A stretch of DNA of 64,000 nt from Pseudomonadaceae bacterium (lineage in GTDB: Bacteria > Pseudomonadota > Gammaproteobacteria > Pseudomonadales > Azotimanducaceae): assembly GCA_024743435.1 (NCBI GenBank), contig JANSWO010000012.1, forward strand, positions 85,727-149,726, read 5' to 3'. The notes under the pieces were generated by a model. That model was not told the origin of the DNA. It saw nothing but the letters and a program-made list of their open reading frames with translations, and did no database searches. Shown one piece after another: positions 20,093 through 30,624 of the stretch. The translations under genes were made by a program, and so were the position numbers. Every line of letters starts with the position of its first letter. The stretch's first letter is position 1.

Positions 20093-20121
20093 TTGTCAAT
20101 AATATAGAACGATCGATAAAA
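20093..20121 (+). promoter_or_regulatory. Possible promoter of the TetR gene
   Basis: TTGTCA (20093-20098), 17 nt, then ATAAAA (20116-20121) precede the TetR-family ATG at 20155. The 122-nt divergent gap is A/T-rich near here and contains the palindrome CGATCG, a possible part of an operator. The -10 match is weak. Confidence 0.35.
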
Positions 20122-20154
20122 ATAAAAATTCTCTGATCGGCGTACACTGGAGTC

Positions 20155-20865
20155 ATGAAAAGAAAGCAGTCTTCGAACGATGCGGCCGTCGCAAGGCGGC
20201 CGGTGGGTCGGCCTCGTCGCGACGGCCGCCCGCACCTGACGCGAGAGCGTGTGTTTGACGTGTGTGCAAGGCTCGTTGCCGAACATGGCTTCTCCGGCAC
20301 CGGTGTGCGGATGATTGCGTCGGCCCTGGACGCCTCTCCGGCGTCGCTGTTCAACCTGTTCGGCTCGAAGGTCGAGCTCTTCAATGAGCTAATCGCGTTT
20401 GCTGCAGCGCCCGCGATCGAATTTCATGAATCGATTCGGCGCGAGGACGTCCCAGCTGCCGTGGCTCTGTACAAGAGTGTTTTTGAGGAAGCCAAGGCCG
20501 TTGCCGCGTCCGACTATGAACACACGGTGATGTTTTACCTTCCGGAGCTTCGACAACCGCAATTCGAACGTGCTCAGGCTATCCGCGCGGCGATGGTGGG
20601 GCACTACTCAACGCTGATTAAACAGGGCGTGAGTTCCGGAGAGCTGCACACGAATCACTCGGGGTTAGCGGCTGAGCAGGTGTTCCAGTTGACCGAGACT
20701 TCGATTGTCGCACCGCGATTGTCAGTGTCGCCCCAACGCCAGGCGCGTCAAGCGGCTGATTTCTGCCTTCGAGGGTTACTGCTTGCGCCCGAAAAGCTGG
20801 ATGCGATACGCGAGCAGGCGGATCGAATTTCCCTTGCCATCGAGCTGCCGCTAAGCCATGAGTAG
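20155..20865 (+). CDS. TetR/AcrR family transcriptional regulator
   Basis: One-component regulator of 236 residues. A basic N-terminus (MKRKQSSND, RRPVGRPRRDGRP) precedes the helix-turn-helix of the TetR type, with MIASALDASPASLFNLFGSK as the recognition part. The remaining helical domain would bind an unknown ligand. It is divergent from the SDR-Rieske pair and overlaps the sulfatase start by 8 nt, so it may regulate either set. The ligand is not predictable. Confidence 0.88.
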   Translation: MKRKQSSNDAAVARRPVGRPRRDGRPHLTRERVFDVCARLVAEHGFSGTGVRMIASALDASPASLFNLFGSKVELFNELIAFAAAPAIEFHESIRREDVPAAVALYKSVFEEAKAVAASDYEHTVMFYLPELRQPQFERAQAIRAAMVGHYSTLIKQGVSSGELHTNHSGLAAEQVFQLTETSIVAPRLSVSPQRQARQAADFCLRGLLLAPEKLDAIREQADRISLAIELPLSHE

Positions 20866-22549
20866 ATCGGCTTGTTTGCTCGTTGTGCTCATGGCGTGCT
20901 GGCTTACCGGGTGTACAGCGTCGGCGCCAGACCGATTGGCGACTCGTCCTAATTTTCTGATGGTCGTATTCGAGGATATGAGCCCGCGCATCGGTGCCTA
21001 CGGTGATGTGGTGGCGCAAACCCCGGTTCTCGATAACCTCGCGGCGCAATCGATCACATTCACGAATGCGTACACCACAGCCGGTGTCTGTGCGCCCAGT
21101 CGATCGTCGCTGATTACCGGTGTCCACCAGCAGGTACTCGGCACCCAGCACATGCGAACGCGCAGCCCTGTGCCGGCACTGCCTGCAGGTGGTCCCATTG
21201 AGTACGACGCGGTGCCGCCCGAGGGAGTAAAAGCGTTTCCGGAGTTGCTCAGAGCCGCTGGTTACTACACGTCAAACAATGGCAAGACCGATTACCAGTT
21301 TGGCGAGCCGTTTCTCATCTGGGATGAGCAGAACGCAGAGCATCCCTGGCGCAACCGTCCAGCAGTCACGCCGTTCTTTGCCATGGTCAATCTTATGACC
21401 ACGCACGAAAGCTATGTCTGGCCAACTGAGCAAGCGTCGTCAGATCCACTGGTTGAGCTCGTTCGTCAGCGCAACCTGCGTGATCTCGCAGGAAAACGCG
21501 CAATCACTGATCCGGCCGGTGTGCTGGTGCCGCCGTATCTGCCTGACACGCCGATTGTTCGCGCTGACATCGCCAGACACTACGACAACATTGCGTTCAC
21601 GGAGCAACGCCTGGCGGAGTTACTGCGTGAGCTGGAGGCAGACGGCCTCGCCCAGGACACGATTGTCATTGTCACGACGGATCACGGCGATGGGCTACCG
21701 CGCATGAAACGGTCGCTGTATGACTCGGGTTTGCACGTCCCGCTGTTTGTACGCTTTCCCGGCACTACCTCGAGCGACTCGGAGGCTGGCAGCGAGCGCG
21801 CCGAATTGGTCAGCTTTGTCGACATCGCGCCGACTATCCTGTCTTTGGCGGGTCAACCGGTGCCCGACTATATGCAGGGGAGAGTGTTTGTGGGGGCGGC
21901 GCGAGAATCGGCTCCCGAGGTTGTATTTGCTGCGATGGATCGGCACGACAGCGTCCCGGACCGTCTGCGCGCCGTTCGCGATAAGCGCTTCAAATACATT
22001 CGCAATTACCAGCGGGGGCATGCATTTTTCAGACGCCTGAACTTTCGCGATGTCCAGCCGTCCATGGCTGAGCTGTGGCGGGGGTTGGCAGCTGGAACCC
22101 TGACGCCGATTCAGCAAGCACTGTTCAATGCGAATCGCCCGGCCGAAGAGCTGTACGACACCCACACTGACCCTCATGAGGTCAACAACCTCGCCCTCGA
22201 CGCCGAATTCAGGGTGCCGCTGCTGCGGCTCCGTGCCGCGCATGAGGCGTTCATGGCGGCGATGGGAGACAAAAGCGAGATCGATGAGGCGCAGATGATT
22301 GAGGCCATGTGGCCCGGCTTTGTGCAGCCAACAACTGCCGCGCCCAGCGGCAAGCTGGTGGGCAAGCGACTACTCCTTTCATCCGCAACGCCGGGAGCCT
22401 CAATTGGCTATCGATATGAGCGGGAAGAGAGCTGGCGGGTGTACACCGGTCCCTTTGTCACGGAGTTGGGGCAAACGATTGAAGCCAAAGCGGTTCGCTA
22501 TGGCTATGCCGAAAGTGAGGTTGTCACGCTCCCTGCAAGCACTTTTTGA
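20858..22549 (+). CDS. Lipoprotein sulfatase (type I, Cys-type)
   Basis: Sulfate-ester hydrolase of the alkaline-phosphatase superfamily, 563 residues. It begins with a lipoprotein signal (LLVVLMACWLTGC). The catalytic motif CAPSRSS places Cys78 as the residue converted to formylglycine. Metal and substrate regions include VVFEDMSPRIGAY and VTTDHGDGLPR. The last about 65 residues (SSATPGASIGYRYE, IEAKAVRYGYAESEVV) look like the FN3-like CHB_HEX_C_1 domain known from glycosidases. No formylglycine-generating enzyme is in the window. Starts within the TetR end. Confidence 0.87.
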   Translation: MSRSACLLVVLMACWLTGCTASAPDRLATRPNFLMVVFEDMSPRIGAYGDVVAQTPVLDNLAAQSITFTNAYTTAGVCAPSRSSLITGVHQQVLGTQHMRTRSPVPALPAGGPIEYDAVPPEGVKAFPELLRAAGYYTSNNGKTDYQFGEPFLIWDEQNAEHPWRNRPAVTPFFAMVNLMTTHESYVWPTEQASSDPLVELVRQRNLRDLAGKRAITDPAGVLVPPYLPDTPIVRADIARHYDNIAFTEQRLAELLRELEADGLAQDTIVIVTTDHGDGLPRMKRSLYDSGLHVPLFVRFPGTTSSDSEAGSERAELVSFVDIAPTILSLAGQPVPDYMQGRVFVGAARESAPEVVFAAMDRHDSVPDRLRAVRDKRFKYIRNYQRGHAFFRRLNFRDVQPSMAELWRGLAAGTLTPIQQALFNANRPAEELYDTHTDPHEVNNLALDAEFRVPLLRLRAAHEAFMAAMGDKSEIDEAQMIEAMWPGFVQPTTAAPSGKLVGKRLLLSSATPGASIGYRYEREESWRVYTGPFVTELGQTIEAKAVRYGYAESEVVTLPASTF

Positions 22550-22656
22550 GTCTGGGGTTGCGTGCGTATGAAACCCGGTTAATGCAGGCAGAGAAGACTA
22601 AATTCCTCTACCATCGCGCGCTTCAGCTGCAAGCAAACCACGCCTGATCTGCCATC

Positions 22657-23148
22657 TTGAACGCTGCTTCCTCCATCGAACACCTCGCCTACATGAATCG
22701 TGCACTGAACTGCGCTCAGCAAGCTGCTGCCGACGGTGAAGTTCCGGTAGGCGCGCTTGTTGTTCGCGACGGAGTTGTCCTGGCTGAGGCGGGCAATCGG
22801 CCGATAGCTGGTACTGATCCAACCGCCCATGCTGAAATCAACGCGTTGCGCGCGGCAAGCCTGGCCGTGGGCAACTATCGTCTGCCAGGCAGCACGCTGT
22901 ATGTGACGCTTGAGCCCTGCATGATGTGTGTGGGTGCCATCGTGCATGCCCGGGTTGAAACGCTGGTTTTCGCTGCACGTGAGCCGAAGGCTGGTGCGGT
23001 TGTTTCCGCTGCAGCACTTCTCGACTCTACGTTTTTGAACCACCGCGTGAACGTGATTGAAGGTCCGTGCGCCGCTGAGTCAGCGGAGCTCATGTCCGCC
23101 TTTTTTGCAAACCGTCGAAGCGCCAGGGCGCAAAAGGATGCCAAGTGA
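22657..23148 (+). CDS. tadA: tRNA-specific adenosine deaminase
   Basis: Deaminates A34 of tRNA-Arg(ACG) to inosine. Zinc and catalytic motifs are HAEI (His and Glu) and EPCMMC (two Cys). Length 163 residues from TTG 22657; ATG 22693 would give 151 residues and removes only the weakly conserved first helix part. No clear ribosome site favours either. The stop overlaps the purL GTG (GTGA). Confidence 0.93.
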   Translation: MNAASSIEHLAYMNRALNCAQQAAADGEVPVGALVVRDGVVLAEAGNRPIAGTDPTAHAEINALRAASLAVGNYRLPGSTLYVTLEPCMMCVGAIVHARVETLVFAAREPKAGAVVSAAALLDSTFLNHRVNVIEGPCAAESAELMSAFFANRRSARAQKDAK

Positions 23149-26100
23149 CCTCGAATATTCTCGTGTTGCCCGGCTTACCGGCGCTATCGTCGCATCGGTT
23201 GCGAGGGCTGTCTGAGGCCACCGGGCTATCCCGGCTGAGTGTTCACTGGCTGCACCTGGTGCAGTCGAGCCGGCCGCTGACGGACGATGAGCGGCGCGTG
23301 GTTGATGAGCTGTTGCACTACGGCCCCCGGGCCAGCGCAGATGATGGAGCCGTTGGTGAAGAGCAGGTCTTCGTTCTGCCGCGGCAAGGCACGATCACGC
23401 CCTGGTCCAGTAAAGCGACGGAGCTGTTTGCGCGCAGCGGTCTGGCCCCGGTCCTGCGTGTTGAGCGCGCGATGCGCTGGCGTTACTCCGGAAGTCTCAC
23501 TGAGCCGGAGGCACTCTTCGATCGGATGACCCAGCGGTTGCTGCCCGCCATTGATGACAACGTTATTGAGGGGGTATTCCACGAGTCTCAACCAGCTCAG
23601 CTGCGGCGTGTGCCGTTGCTCGAAGAGGGCTTGCCCGCATTGGCTGCCGCAAACCGGGATTGGGGCCTGGCCCTGTCCGAAGATGAGATGGTGTATCTGG
23701 CGAAGGCCTACGAAGAGCTGGCCAGAAACCCGAGCGATGTCGAACTCATGATGTTCGCGCAAGCGAATTCCGAGCACTGCCGACACAAGATATTCAATGC
23801 TGACTGGAGCATCGACGGGGAGGCGGTCGAGCACTCCCTGTTCGGCATGATTCGAAACACGTTTGCGGCGATCAATGGCGCGGGCGTGTTGAGCGCCTAC
23901 TCCGATAACGCCGCTGTTATTGAGGGCCCCGCGGCACCTCGTTTCTTTGCGCAGCCGGACCATCGCTACCGATATGTCGACGAGCCGGTGCACGTCTTGA
24001 TGAAGGTAGAGACGCACAATCATCCAACTGGAATTGCGCCATATGCCGGCGCCGCCACCGGGTCCGGCGGTGAAATCCGCGACGAGGGCGCTGTTGGTCG
24101 AGGCTCTAAACCGAAGGCAGGGCTGACTGGTTTCTCGACTTCACATTTGAATCTTCCGGGCTTCGAGATGCCGTGGGAAATCGGCACGCCAGTTCCTGGG
24201 CACATGGCAAGTGCTGCCGACATCATGCTCGAAGGGCCCATCGGTGGCGCAGGCTTCAACAACGAATTTGGCCGGCCTGCGCTCGCCGGTTACTTCCGAA
24301 CCTTCGAACAAGCCAGAAGCGATGGCCGGGTAGCTGGTTACCACAAGCCCATCATGATCGCGGGTGGTCTTGGCAACATCCGGGATGAGCACGTTCATGC
24401 AACCGAAGTGCCGGTGGGCGCCAAGCTCATTGTGCTGGGTGGCCCGGCGATGTTGATCGGGCTGGGCGGTGGCGCGGCATCGAGTATGGCCAGTGGCGAG
24501 TCGTCGAGTGATCTGGATTTCGCTTCCGTTCAGCGTGACAACCCGGAAATGGAACGGCGCTGTCAGGAAGTTATCGATGCCTGCTGGGCGCTCGGTGACG
24601 ACAATCCCATTCGCCTGATCCACGACGTTGGCGCCGGAGGCTTGTCCAACGCGTTGCCCGAACTCGCCGGTGATGCTGGCAGGGGAGGGCGCTTTGAGTT
24701 GCGAGCGGTACCCAGTGCTGACCGAGGTATGGCGCCTGTTGAGATCTGGTGCAACGAGGCGCAGGAACGCTATGTGCTCGCCGTTGCGCCGGAAGACCTG
24801 GCACGATTCGAGTCGCTGTGTGAGCGCGAGCGTTGTCCGTACGCGGTTGTTGGCGAGGCGACGGCGGATGCGCATCTGTCGGTCACGGATTCGCTGTTGA
24901 CCGAACAACCAGTAGATCTGCCGATGTCGGTGTTGTTCGGAAAGCCGCCCAAGATGTCTCGCAGTTTCGAGCGGCAGCCCATCGAACGGCCAGAGCTGGA
25001 TTTGTCTGGCATCGATCTCGAAGAAGCTGTCGATCGCGTACTGCGCTTTCCGGCCGTTGCCAACAAGAGTTTCCTCATCACGATCGGTGATCGCAGTATC
25101 ACCGGCTGCGTTGCTGGCGAGCAGATGGTTGGCCCCTATCAGGTTCCCGTAGGGGACTTTGCTTTGACGCTCGCGACCGTTGAATCAACGGCGGGCGAAG
25201 TGTTTGCGATGGGTGAGCGGTCGCCGCTCGCGCTCATCAACCCAGCAGCATCAGCACGGATGGCGGTTGCTGAGGCGCTTACGAATATTGTTGGCGCAGG
25301 CGTCTCGCGCGAACGCGTTGTGCTGTCGGCGAACTGGATGGCGGCCGCGGGTGAAAACGAAGACGAACAGGCGCTGTTTGACGGCGTCCGCGCAGTTGGC
25401 ATGGAGTTCTGCCCTGCATTGGGAATCGCCATTCCGGTTGGCAAAGACAGCCTGTCCATGCGCTCTGCCTGGCAGAGCGACGGTGAGTCTTTTGAAGTGC
25501 GCTCGCCCATGACACTGATAGCTTCCGCGTTTGCACCGGTAGAGGACGTGCGTCGTGCCGTGACACCGCAGCTGATCAGTAGTGAGGCGGTCGGCGAGAT
25601 GACGATGCTGGTGCTCGTCGATATTGGCGGCTATCGCGACCGCCTGGGTGGCAGCGTTCTCGCTCAGGCATATGGCCAACTCGGTAACGAATGTCCTGAT
25701 ATCGATGATCCGATCGGCTTCCGGCTGTTCCTGGATGGCGTTGAAAGGCTGATCAGTGAGGGCCGGGTGATAGCCTGCCACGATCGCTCCGACGGCGGGT
25801 TGTTTGTCACCGTTGCTGAGATGATGTTTGCCTCTCGCGTGGGTGTACTGCTCGACCTTCAGGACGAAGACATTATTGAGCAACTCTTCAGCGAGGAAGC
25901 CGGCCTCGTGATGCAGATCCGCTCGGCGGACTTTGACTACGTTCGAGAAGTGCTTTCCGAAGTGCTTGTCGCCTACATCGGTGAGGTCACAGAGGATGAG
26001 TATCTTGTCATCGATGCCGATGCTGATGAGATTTTCCGGCGTTCAGGCCGGGAGCTTGAACAGCGGTGGTCTGAGCTCAGCCATCAGATGATGCGCCGGC

Positions 26101-27011
26101 GGGATAATCCTGACTGCGCGGATGAGTGGTTCGAAGGCCTGGCCGACGATTCAGACCCGGGCCTGCGCAGTGAGCCGAGTTTTGATGTTGCCGCCGAGTC
26201 TGAGGCCTGGGTTGCTGCGCCGTTTGTGAACGTTGGCGCCGAGCCGGAGATCGCGATTCTGCGCGAGCAGGGCGTGAACGGTCATGTCGAGATGGCGGCC
26301 GCGTTTGACCGGGCAGGCTTCCAGGCGGTTGACGTGCACATGAGCGATCTGGTGAGCGGCAGTGTGCGCCTGGCGGATTTCCCAGTGCTCGCAGCCTGTG
26401 GTGGTTTCAGCTACGGCGACGTTCTCGGTGCCGGTGGAGGCTGGGCGAAAGGCATACTGAACGATGAACGGTTGCGCGAGCAGTTCGCCAGCTATTTTGC
26501 TGGCTCCAAGCTCGCGCTAGGCATCTGCAACGGCTGTCAGATGATGGCCCAGCTCTCGCAGATCATTCCGGGTGCCGATGCTTGGCCAACGTTCGTGCGT
26601 AATCGAAGCGAGCAGTTTGAAGGCCGAACGTCACGAGTGCTTATCGAAGCCAGTGACAGTCCCTGGCTGACTGGCATGGCAGGCAGCGCGCTCAGTGTCG
26701 CGGTAGCTCATGGTGAGGGTAGAGCAGAGTTCGAGGGCCCCAACGACCTGGCGTCTTTGTCAGCGAGCGGGCAGGTCGCGCTTCGCTATGTGGATAACCG
26801 TGGCGAAATCGCTACGCGCTACCCGGCGAACCCGAACGGAAGCCCGGAAGGCGTTGCCGGTTTAACGGCTGCCGATGGCCGTGTACTCATCATGATGCCG
26901 CACCCCGAGCGCGTGTATCGCAGTGTGCAGGGTTCGATTCGCAACCCGCAGTGGGGTGATGACTCGCCTTGGATCACACTGTTTCGTAATGCGAGGCGTG
27001 CGTTGGGGTAG
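23145..27011 (+). CDS. purL: Phosphoribosylformylglycinamidine synthase (large, single chain)
   Basis: Fourth step of purine synthesis: FGAR to FGAM with glutamine and ATP. At 1288 residues it is the long fused form of gammaproteobacteria. The N-terminal domain, the FGAM-synthase repeats ([29 protein letters not shown]) and the C-terminal class I glutaminase are all seen. The glutaminase nucleophile is in [10 protein letters not shown] (Cys1128), with MPHPERV near the end. The GTG start overlaps the tadA stop. Confidence 0.98.
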   Translation: MTSNILVLPGLPALSSHRLRGLSEATGLSRLSVHWLHLVQSSRPLTDDERRVVDELLHYGPRASADDGAVGEEQVFVLPRQGTITPWSSKATELFARSGLAPVLRVERAMRWRYSGSLTEPEALFDRMTQRLLPAIDDNVIEGVFHESQPAQLRRVPLLEEGLPALAAANRDWGLALSEDEMVYLAKAYEELARNPSDVELMMFAQANSEHCRHKIFNADWSIDGEAVEHSLFGMIRNTFAAINGAGVLSAYSDNAAVIEGPAAPRFFAQPDHRYRYVDEPVHVLMKVETHNHPTGIAPYAGAATGSGGEIRDEGAVGRGSKPKAGLTGFSTSHLNLPGFEMPWEIGTPVPGHMASAADIMLEGPIGGAGFNNEFGRPALAGYFRTFEQARSDGRVAGYHKPIMIAGGLGNIRDEHVHATEVPVGAKLIVLGGPAMLIGLGGGAASSMASGESSSDLDFASVQRDNPEMERRCQEVIDACWALGDDNPIRLIHDVGAGGLSNALPELAGDAGRGGRFELRAVPSADRGMAPVEIWCNEAQERYVLAVAPEDLARFESLCERERCPYAVVGEATADAHLSVTDSLLTEQPVDLPMSVLFGKPPKMSRSFERQPIERPELDLSGIDLEEAVDRVLRFPAVANKSFLITIGDRSITGCVAGEQMVGPYQVPVGDFALTLATVESTAGEVFAMGERSPLALINPAASARMAVAEALTNIVGAGVSRERVVLSANWMAAAGENEDEQALFDGVRAVGMEFCPALGIAIPVGKDSLSMRSAWQSDGESFEVRSPMTLIASAFAPVEDVRRAVTPQLISSEAVGEMTMLVLVDIGGYRDRLGGSVLAQAYGQLGNECPDIDDPIGFRLFLDGVERLISEGRVIACHDRSDGGLFVTVAEMMFASRVGVLLDLQDEDIIEQLFSEEAGLVMQIRSADFDYVREVLSEVLVAYIGEVTEDEYLVIDADADEIFRRSGRELEQRWSELSHQMMRRRDNPDCADEWFEGLADDSDPGLRSEPSFDVAAESEAWVAAPFVNVGAEPEIAILREQGVNGHVEMAAAFDRAGFQAVDVHMSDLVSGSVRLADFPVLAACGGFSYGDVLGAGGGWAKGILNDERLREQFASYFAGSKLALGICNGCQMMAQLSQIIPGADAWPTFVRNRSEQFEGRTSRVLIEASDSPWLTGMAGSALSVAVAHGEGRAEFEGPNDLASLSASGQVALRYVDNRGEIATRYPANPNGSPEGVAGLTAADGRVLIMMPHPERVYRSVQGSIRNPQWGDDSPWITLFRNARRALG

Positions 27012-27038
27012 GAGTTTGTGCCGGCGTAGCGGGCCGCT

Positions 27039-27134
27039 TTCTCTATTCCTTATCGCGGCTATTTCTCTGTCAGTTATCGCAGCGGTTTCTCTATCCGTCA
27101 TCGCGGCGGTTTCTCTATCCGTCATCGCGAGCCG
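27039..27134. repeat. Four tandem 24-nt repeats downstream of purL
   Basis: Four 24-nt units at 27039-27062, 27063-27086, 27087-27110 and 27111-27134 share the frame TTCTCT...TATCGC or TCATCGC. The last two match over their first 19 positions. They begin 27 nt after the purL stop and merge into the dispersed repeat at 27135-27265. Together these two elements fill most of the 318-nt gene-free gap. Confidence 0.8.
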
Positions 27135-27265
27135 AAGATTTCGCAGAAATCGGGAGGCGCGGCGATCTCTTTCAGCATTGGAGAGTTGGCTATCCGGCGT
27201 GAGATTGCCACACCACGCGGGTTCGCAATGACGGGATCGCGGTGGTTCGCAATGACGGGATCAGG
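27135..27265. repeat. Dispersed intergenic repeat, inverted arrangement
   Basis: Contains GCGCGGCGATCTC and, in opposite orientation, GAGATTGCC followed by GGTTCGCAATGACGG, the last present twice. These match the repeat family at 34.6-35.0, 42.35 and 47.3 kb. No gene-like frame is supported here. Confidence 0.6.
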
Positions 27266-27329
27266 GTTGATCGTCCTGCCGAATACTTCCCGCCGTCGCT
27301 GTCTCTATCCAGAGCAGCCAATGGCCGGT

Positions 27330-27812
27330 TCACACATCAGTCAGTTGCTTCTTGGCGCCACTCCAACCTTGGAAAAATGCCTCGTGGGCCTTGAATGACA
27401 TGGCACCGTCGCGGCGGTAGTAGTCTGAAACCCAATCCAGAAGCATCGGAAGATTAGCATCCTGCGCCTGCTTGCTAGGGTATTTGTGTGGTTCCCAAGG
27501 CCGTTCCTGGCAATGTCGCCGGCAGGCCTCTTCGCCGGGCTCAAGCCAGATCAGCGTTGGTTCCAGGTCTGCCACTGAATCGATTAGCGTCTCGTAGCAG
27601 CCCTCGATGATCCAGCCTGACAGGTGCTGCAATCGCTCGCGCAGCATCGCCTCTGAGTCTTCGCCTGGACGCGCGACGCCCGGTTGATCCGGCAGCCAGT
27701 ACACTTCATCCAGGTCGATGGCCTCAAGGTTGTATTGCTCGGCCATCCACTTGGCCAGCGTCGACTTTCCCGAGCCGGAGTTTCCGATGATAGCGAAGCG
27801 CTTGCTATTCAA
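27330..27812 (-). CDS. P-loop nucleotide kinase-like protein
   Basis: Small ATPase/kinase of 160 residues. The P-loop is GNSGSGKST at residues about 10-18, and the lid-like arginine-rich part includes CRRHCQERPWEPHKYP. It resembles adenylate kinase-like proteins of the FlaR/topology-modulation type, which are seldom characterised. ATGA overlap with the upstream NUDIX gene (27809-27812) indicates a two-gene operon. Substrate unknown. Confidence 0.75.
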   Translation of the reverse strand: MNSKRFAIIGNSGSGKSTLAKWMAEQYNLEAIDLDEVYWLPDQPGVARPGEDSEAMLRERLQHLSGWIIEGCYETLIDSVADLEPTLIWLEPGEEACRRHCQERPWEPHKYPSKQAQDANLPMLLDWVSDYYRRDGAMSFKAHEAFFQGWSGAKKQLTDV

Positions 27813-28351
27813 CGCCTGGCGGGCCTTACGATATCGGCGCTGTAGAGTGGAAAGCTACCGACTTTGCGATCTTCAAAATAGCGCTTGAGCGTTTCGCGAA
27901 TCACCGGGAACGCGAGTTCGTCCCACGGTATGTCGGCTTCCTCAAAGAGCTCCACTTCGAGGCTCTCGATGCCGGATGAGTATTCCGCTTTCGGCATGTC
28001 GGCCAGATAAAACATGTAGACCTGGGAGATATGCGGCAGATTGAAGAGGGTGTACAGGTGTCGGGTTTCGACCACCGCGTGTGCCTCTTCCCAGGTTTCT
28101 CGCACTGCACCGGCTTCGGTGGTTTCGCCGTTCTCCATGAATCCGGCGGGCAGTGTCCAGTAACCCAGGCGAGGCTCGATCGCACGTTTGCAGAGCAGCA
28201 CGCGCGTGTCGATGATCGGTAGGCAGCCTGTGATGATGCGGGGGTTCTGATAGTGAATGGAGCCGCAGTCGTCACAAACGTAACGCTCCTTATCATCACC
28301 TTCAGGAATCTTCCGGCTGACCGGCTGGGCGCAATCTGAGCAATAGTTCAT
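27809..28351 (-). CDS. NUDIX hydrolase with N-terminal zinc ribbon
   Basis: Nucleotide-diphosphate hydrolase of 180 residues. Two CxxC pairs (CSDC and CDDC) near the N-terminus form a zinc ribbon like that of NudC-related proteins. The NUDIX box reads GFMENGE then RETWEE, with Ala in place of the final conserved Gly. ATG 28351 begins directly before the first CxxC; the frame runs 33 nt further but adds nothing conserved. Substrate may be NADH, ADP-ribose or capped RNA. Confidence 0.85.
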   Translation of the reverse strand: MNYCSDCAQPVSRKIPEGDDKERYVCDDCGSIHYQNPRIITGCLPIIDTRVLLCKRAIEPRLGYWTLPAGFMENGETTEAGAVRETWEEAHAVVETRHLYTLFNLPHISQVYMFYLADMPKAEYSSGIESLEVELFEEADIPWDELAFPVIRETLKRYFEDRKVGSFPLYSADIVRPARR

Positions 28352-28427
28352 CGGCGCAGTATAGGCGCGCGCCGGCGCGAGCACGACTGCGGCGCGCTGC
28401 CGTCTTTGGATTTACGTCGCCGATTTC

Positions 28428-28808
28428 CTAAGGAACAGAGTCCTCTTCGGGTCGCCTGCGCAAGTGCAGCGGAATAACCTTGGCGCTCGGAGCGCTCGTA
28501 TCGGCCTCACCGATGACGGCCCCAAGAACATTAGGGTGGGTCTCCGGAGCTACCATCGAGCGATGTAACTCGGCGAGCGATTGACACATCATCTCGGAGA
28601 TTTGAATGCAGGCAGACAACGGCGTCGTGGCCCGTCTGCGTACGGCGTCGACACGAAATTGCACGCCGGCGAGACGCCTTCGCATGTTTTCGTCACTGCT
28701 GCTCTCAATGACACTCTGAACCATTGACTGCCTCAGGGCTTCGAGGCGTTCGGGGTCATTTCGGGCCATATCCACCAGGACATCAAACTCTGGCAGGCTA
28801 GGTTGCAT
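28428..28808 (-). CDS. DUF3135 domain-containing protein
   Basis: 126 residues, recognised as DUF3135 by LPEFDVLVDMARNDPERLEAL, then RRLAGVQFRVDAVRRRA and ACIQISEMM. Members occur in gammaproteobacteria and have no known function. It is mainly helical and cytoplasmic, with no signal peptide. It is divergent from the gamma carbonic anhydrase gene across an 86-nt gap. Confidence 0.8.
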   Translation of the reverse strand: MQPSLPEFDVLVDMARNDPERLEALRQSMVQSVIESSSDENMRRRLAGVQFRVDAVRRRATTPLSACIQISEMMCQSLAELHRSMVAPETHPNVLGAVIGEADTSAPSAKVIPLHLRRRPEEDSVP

Positions 28809-28894
28809 TGTGTAACTCTCGTTTTTTCCCCAGAGACCGACTATGTCGCGAGCAGCTCTCTGGGCCTATGAGGAAATAGTAAGGAAATTGTTCT

Positions 28895-29431
28895 GTGATC
28901 TATGAGTTTGATGGCCATCGGGTTGTTGCGGAGGGTGATGCCTGGATTGCCGAGTCGGCTGATGTCATCGGCCGGGTGCGCCTGAAGCACAATGCAAGCA
29001 TCTGGTTTGGCGCCGTGCTGCGGGGTGATGTCGAAGACATCGTCATCGGGGAAGCGAGCAACATTCAGGACGGCTCCGTGCTACACGCGGACCCGGGTAC
29101 GCCGTTGATCGTTGGCGACTATGTGACGGTTGGGCACCAGGTGATGCTGCACGGCTGCACAATTGGCGATAACTCGCTCATCGGGATCAATGCGGTAGTT
29201 CTGAACGGCGCAAAGATCGGCAAGAACTGTCTCATCGGTGCCAACTCACTCATCCCTGAAAACAAAGAGATACCGGACAACTCGATGGTTCTGGGCTCGC
29301 CCGGAAAAATCGTCCGCCAGATTACCGATGCTCAGGCGGCGGGATTGCGCGCATCGGCAGAGCACTATGTGGCGAATAGCCAGCGCTTCGCTAGCACGTT
29401 GGCGGCGCAGGACGCCCTCGACAAGCCATGA
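28895..29431 (+). CDS. Gamma-class carbonic anhydrase family protein
   Basis: Left-handed beta-helix protein of 178 residues, of the YrdA/CaiE kind. Hexapeptide repeats run throughout. Zinc-ligand histidines are in SVLHADPG and [13 protein letters not shown] 28895 has AAGGA 9 nt upstream. Some members are active carbonic anhydrases and others are not, so activity is not certain. The end overlaps purT by 4 nt (ATGA). Confidence 0.9.
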   Translation: MIYEFDGHRVVAEGDAWIAESADVIGRVRLKHNASIWFGAVLRGDVEDIVIGEASNIQDGSVLHADPGTPLIVGDYVTVGHQVMLHGCTIGDNSLIGINAVVLNGAKIGKNCLIGANSLIPENKEIPDNSMVLGSPGKIVRQITDAQAAGLRASAEHYVANSQRFASTLAAQDALDKP

Positions 29432-30624
29432 CCGTCTCGATTGGCACACCCGGCTCGGACTCAGCTACCCGGGTAATGCTGCTGGGCAGCGGCGAGCTTG
29501 GCAAAGAAGTTGTGATCGAGTTGCAGCGGCTCGGCGTAGAAGTCATTGCGGTAGACCGGTACGAGTCTGCGCCCGCCATGCAGGTGGCCCACCGCGCGCA
29601 CGTTATCGATATGCGTGATGGCGATGCACTGGCGGCCGTGATCAAAGTCGAGAAGCCTCACCTGGTTGTGCCGGAGATCGAGGCAATCGCCACCGACAAG
29701 TTGCTGCAGCTCGAAGCTGAAGGATTGAAGGTCATACCGACCGCTCGTGCCGCTCGTCTCACCATGGACAGAGAGGGCATCCGGAGGTTGGCCGCGGAGG
29801 ATCTGGGGGTGCGCACCTCCCCGTATCGATTTGCCGCCACTGAAGAGGCGTTTGTCGCGGCGGTGGCGAAAGTCGGCACGCCCTGTGTCGTGAAGCCAGT
29901 GATGAGTTCTTCCGGTAAAGGCCAATCCACGGTGCGAGATGACGCCTCGGCGCTCGATGCCTGGACGTACGCACAACAAGGCGCTCGTGGTAGCAAAGAA
30001 GGTGAGGCCAGCGCGGTGATTGTTGAGGGTTTTGTAGATTTTGACTACGAGATCACGCTGCTCACCGTTCGCCACAGCGCGGGTGTGAGTTTCTGCGCAC
30101 CGATTGGCCACCGGCAGGAAGGGGGCGACTATCAGGAGTCCTGGCAGCCACAACCCATGACGGACAATGCGCTCAACGAGTGCCAGCGGATAGCAGACGA
30201 GGTCACGCGAGCTCTCGGTGGCTACGGTCTGTTCGGTGTTGAGTTCTTCATCAAGGGCGACGATGTCTATTTCAGCGAGGTGAGTCCTCGGCCTCACGAC
30301 ACGGGAATGGTGACGCTGATCAGCCAGAATCTGTCGGAGTTTGCTCTGCACGCGCGGGCGATTCTGGGACTACCGGTACCGGCTATTCGGCAGTATGGGC
30401 CGGCGGCCTCGGCGGTCATTGGTGTAACCGGGCATTCGGACAAAGTGAGTTTCCACAATCTGGATGCTGCGCTGGCGGAGGCCGATACTGACGTCCGCCT
30501 GTTCGGCAAACCCGAGGTCGCGGGCGAACGGCGAATGGGTGTTGCATTGGCGTTGGCGGATACCGTTGATGACGCCCGCGCCCAGGCGGCTCGCGTGGCA
30601 TCAGATGTAAGGGTGAGTCTCTAG
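29428..30624 (+). CDS. purT: Formate-dependent phosphoribosylglycinamide formyltransferase
   Basis: ATP-grasp enzyme that formylates GAR using formate and ATP, an alternative to PurN; 398 residues. N-terminal [20 protein letters not shown] is the PreATP-grasp start. The ATP-grasp core has [12 protein letters not shown] and [25 protein letters not shown] overlap with the carbonic anhydrase gene suggests co-translation. PurU at 51.7 kb can supply formate. Confidence 0.97.
   Translation: MTVSIGTPGSDSATRVMLLGSGELGKEVVIELQRLGVEVIAVDRYESAPAMQVAHRAHVIDMRDGDALAAVIKVEKPHLVVPEIEAIATDKLLQLEAEGLKVIPTARAARLTMDREGIRRLAAEDLGVRTSPYRFAATEEAFVAAVAKVGTPCVVKPVMSSSGKGQSTVRDDASALDAWTYAQQGARGSKEGEASAVIVEGFVDFDYEITLLTVRHSAGVSFCAPIGHRQEGGDYQESWQPQPMTDNALNECQRIADEVTRALGGYGLFGVEFFIKGDDVYFSEVSPRPHDTGMVTLISQNLSEFALHARAILGLPVPAIRQYGPAASAVIGVTGHSDKVSFHNLDAALAEADTDVRLFGKPEVAGERRMGVALALADTVDDARAQAARVASDVRVSL

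Noticed and set aside
27039..27134. CRISPR array
   Set aside because: Units are adjacent without spacers of independent sequence; it is a plain tandem repeat. No cas genes are present.
26923..27231. 102-residue frame across the end of purL
   Set aside because: Overlaps purL in another frame and is then made of 24-nt tandem repeats; low-complexity artefact.
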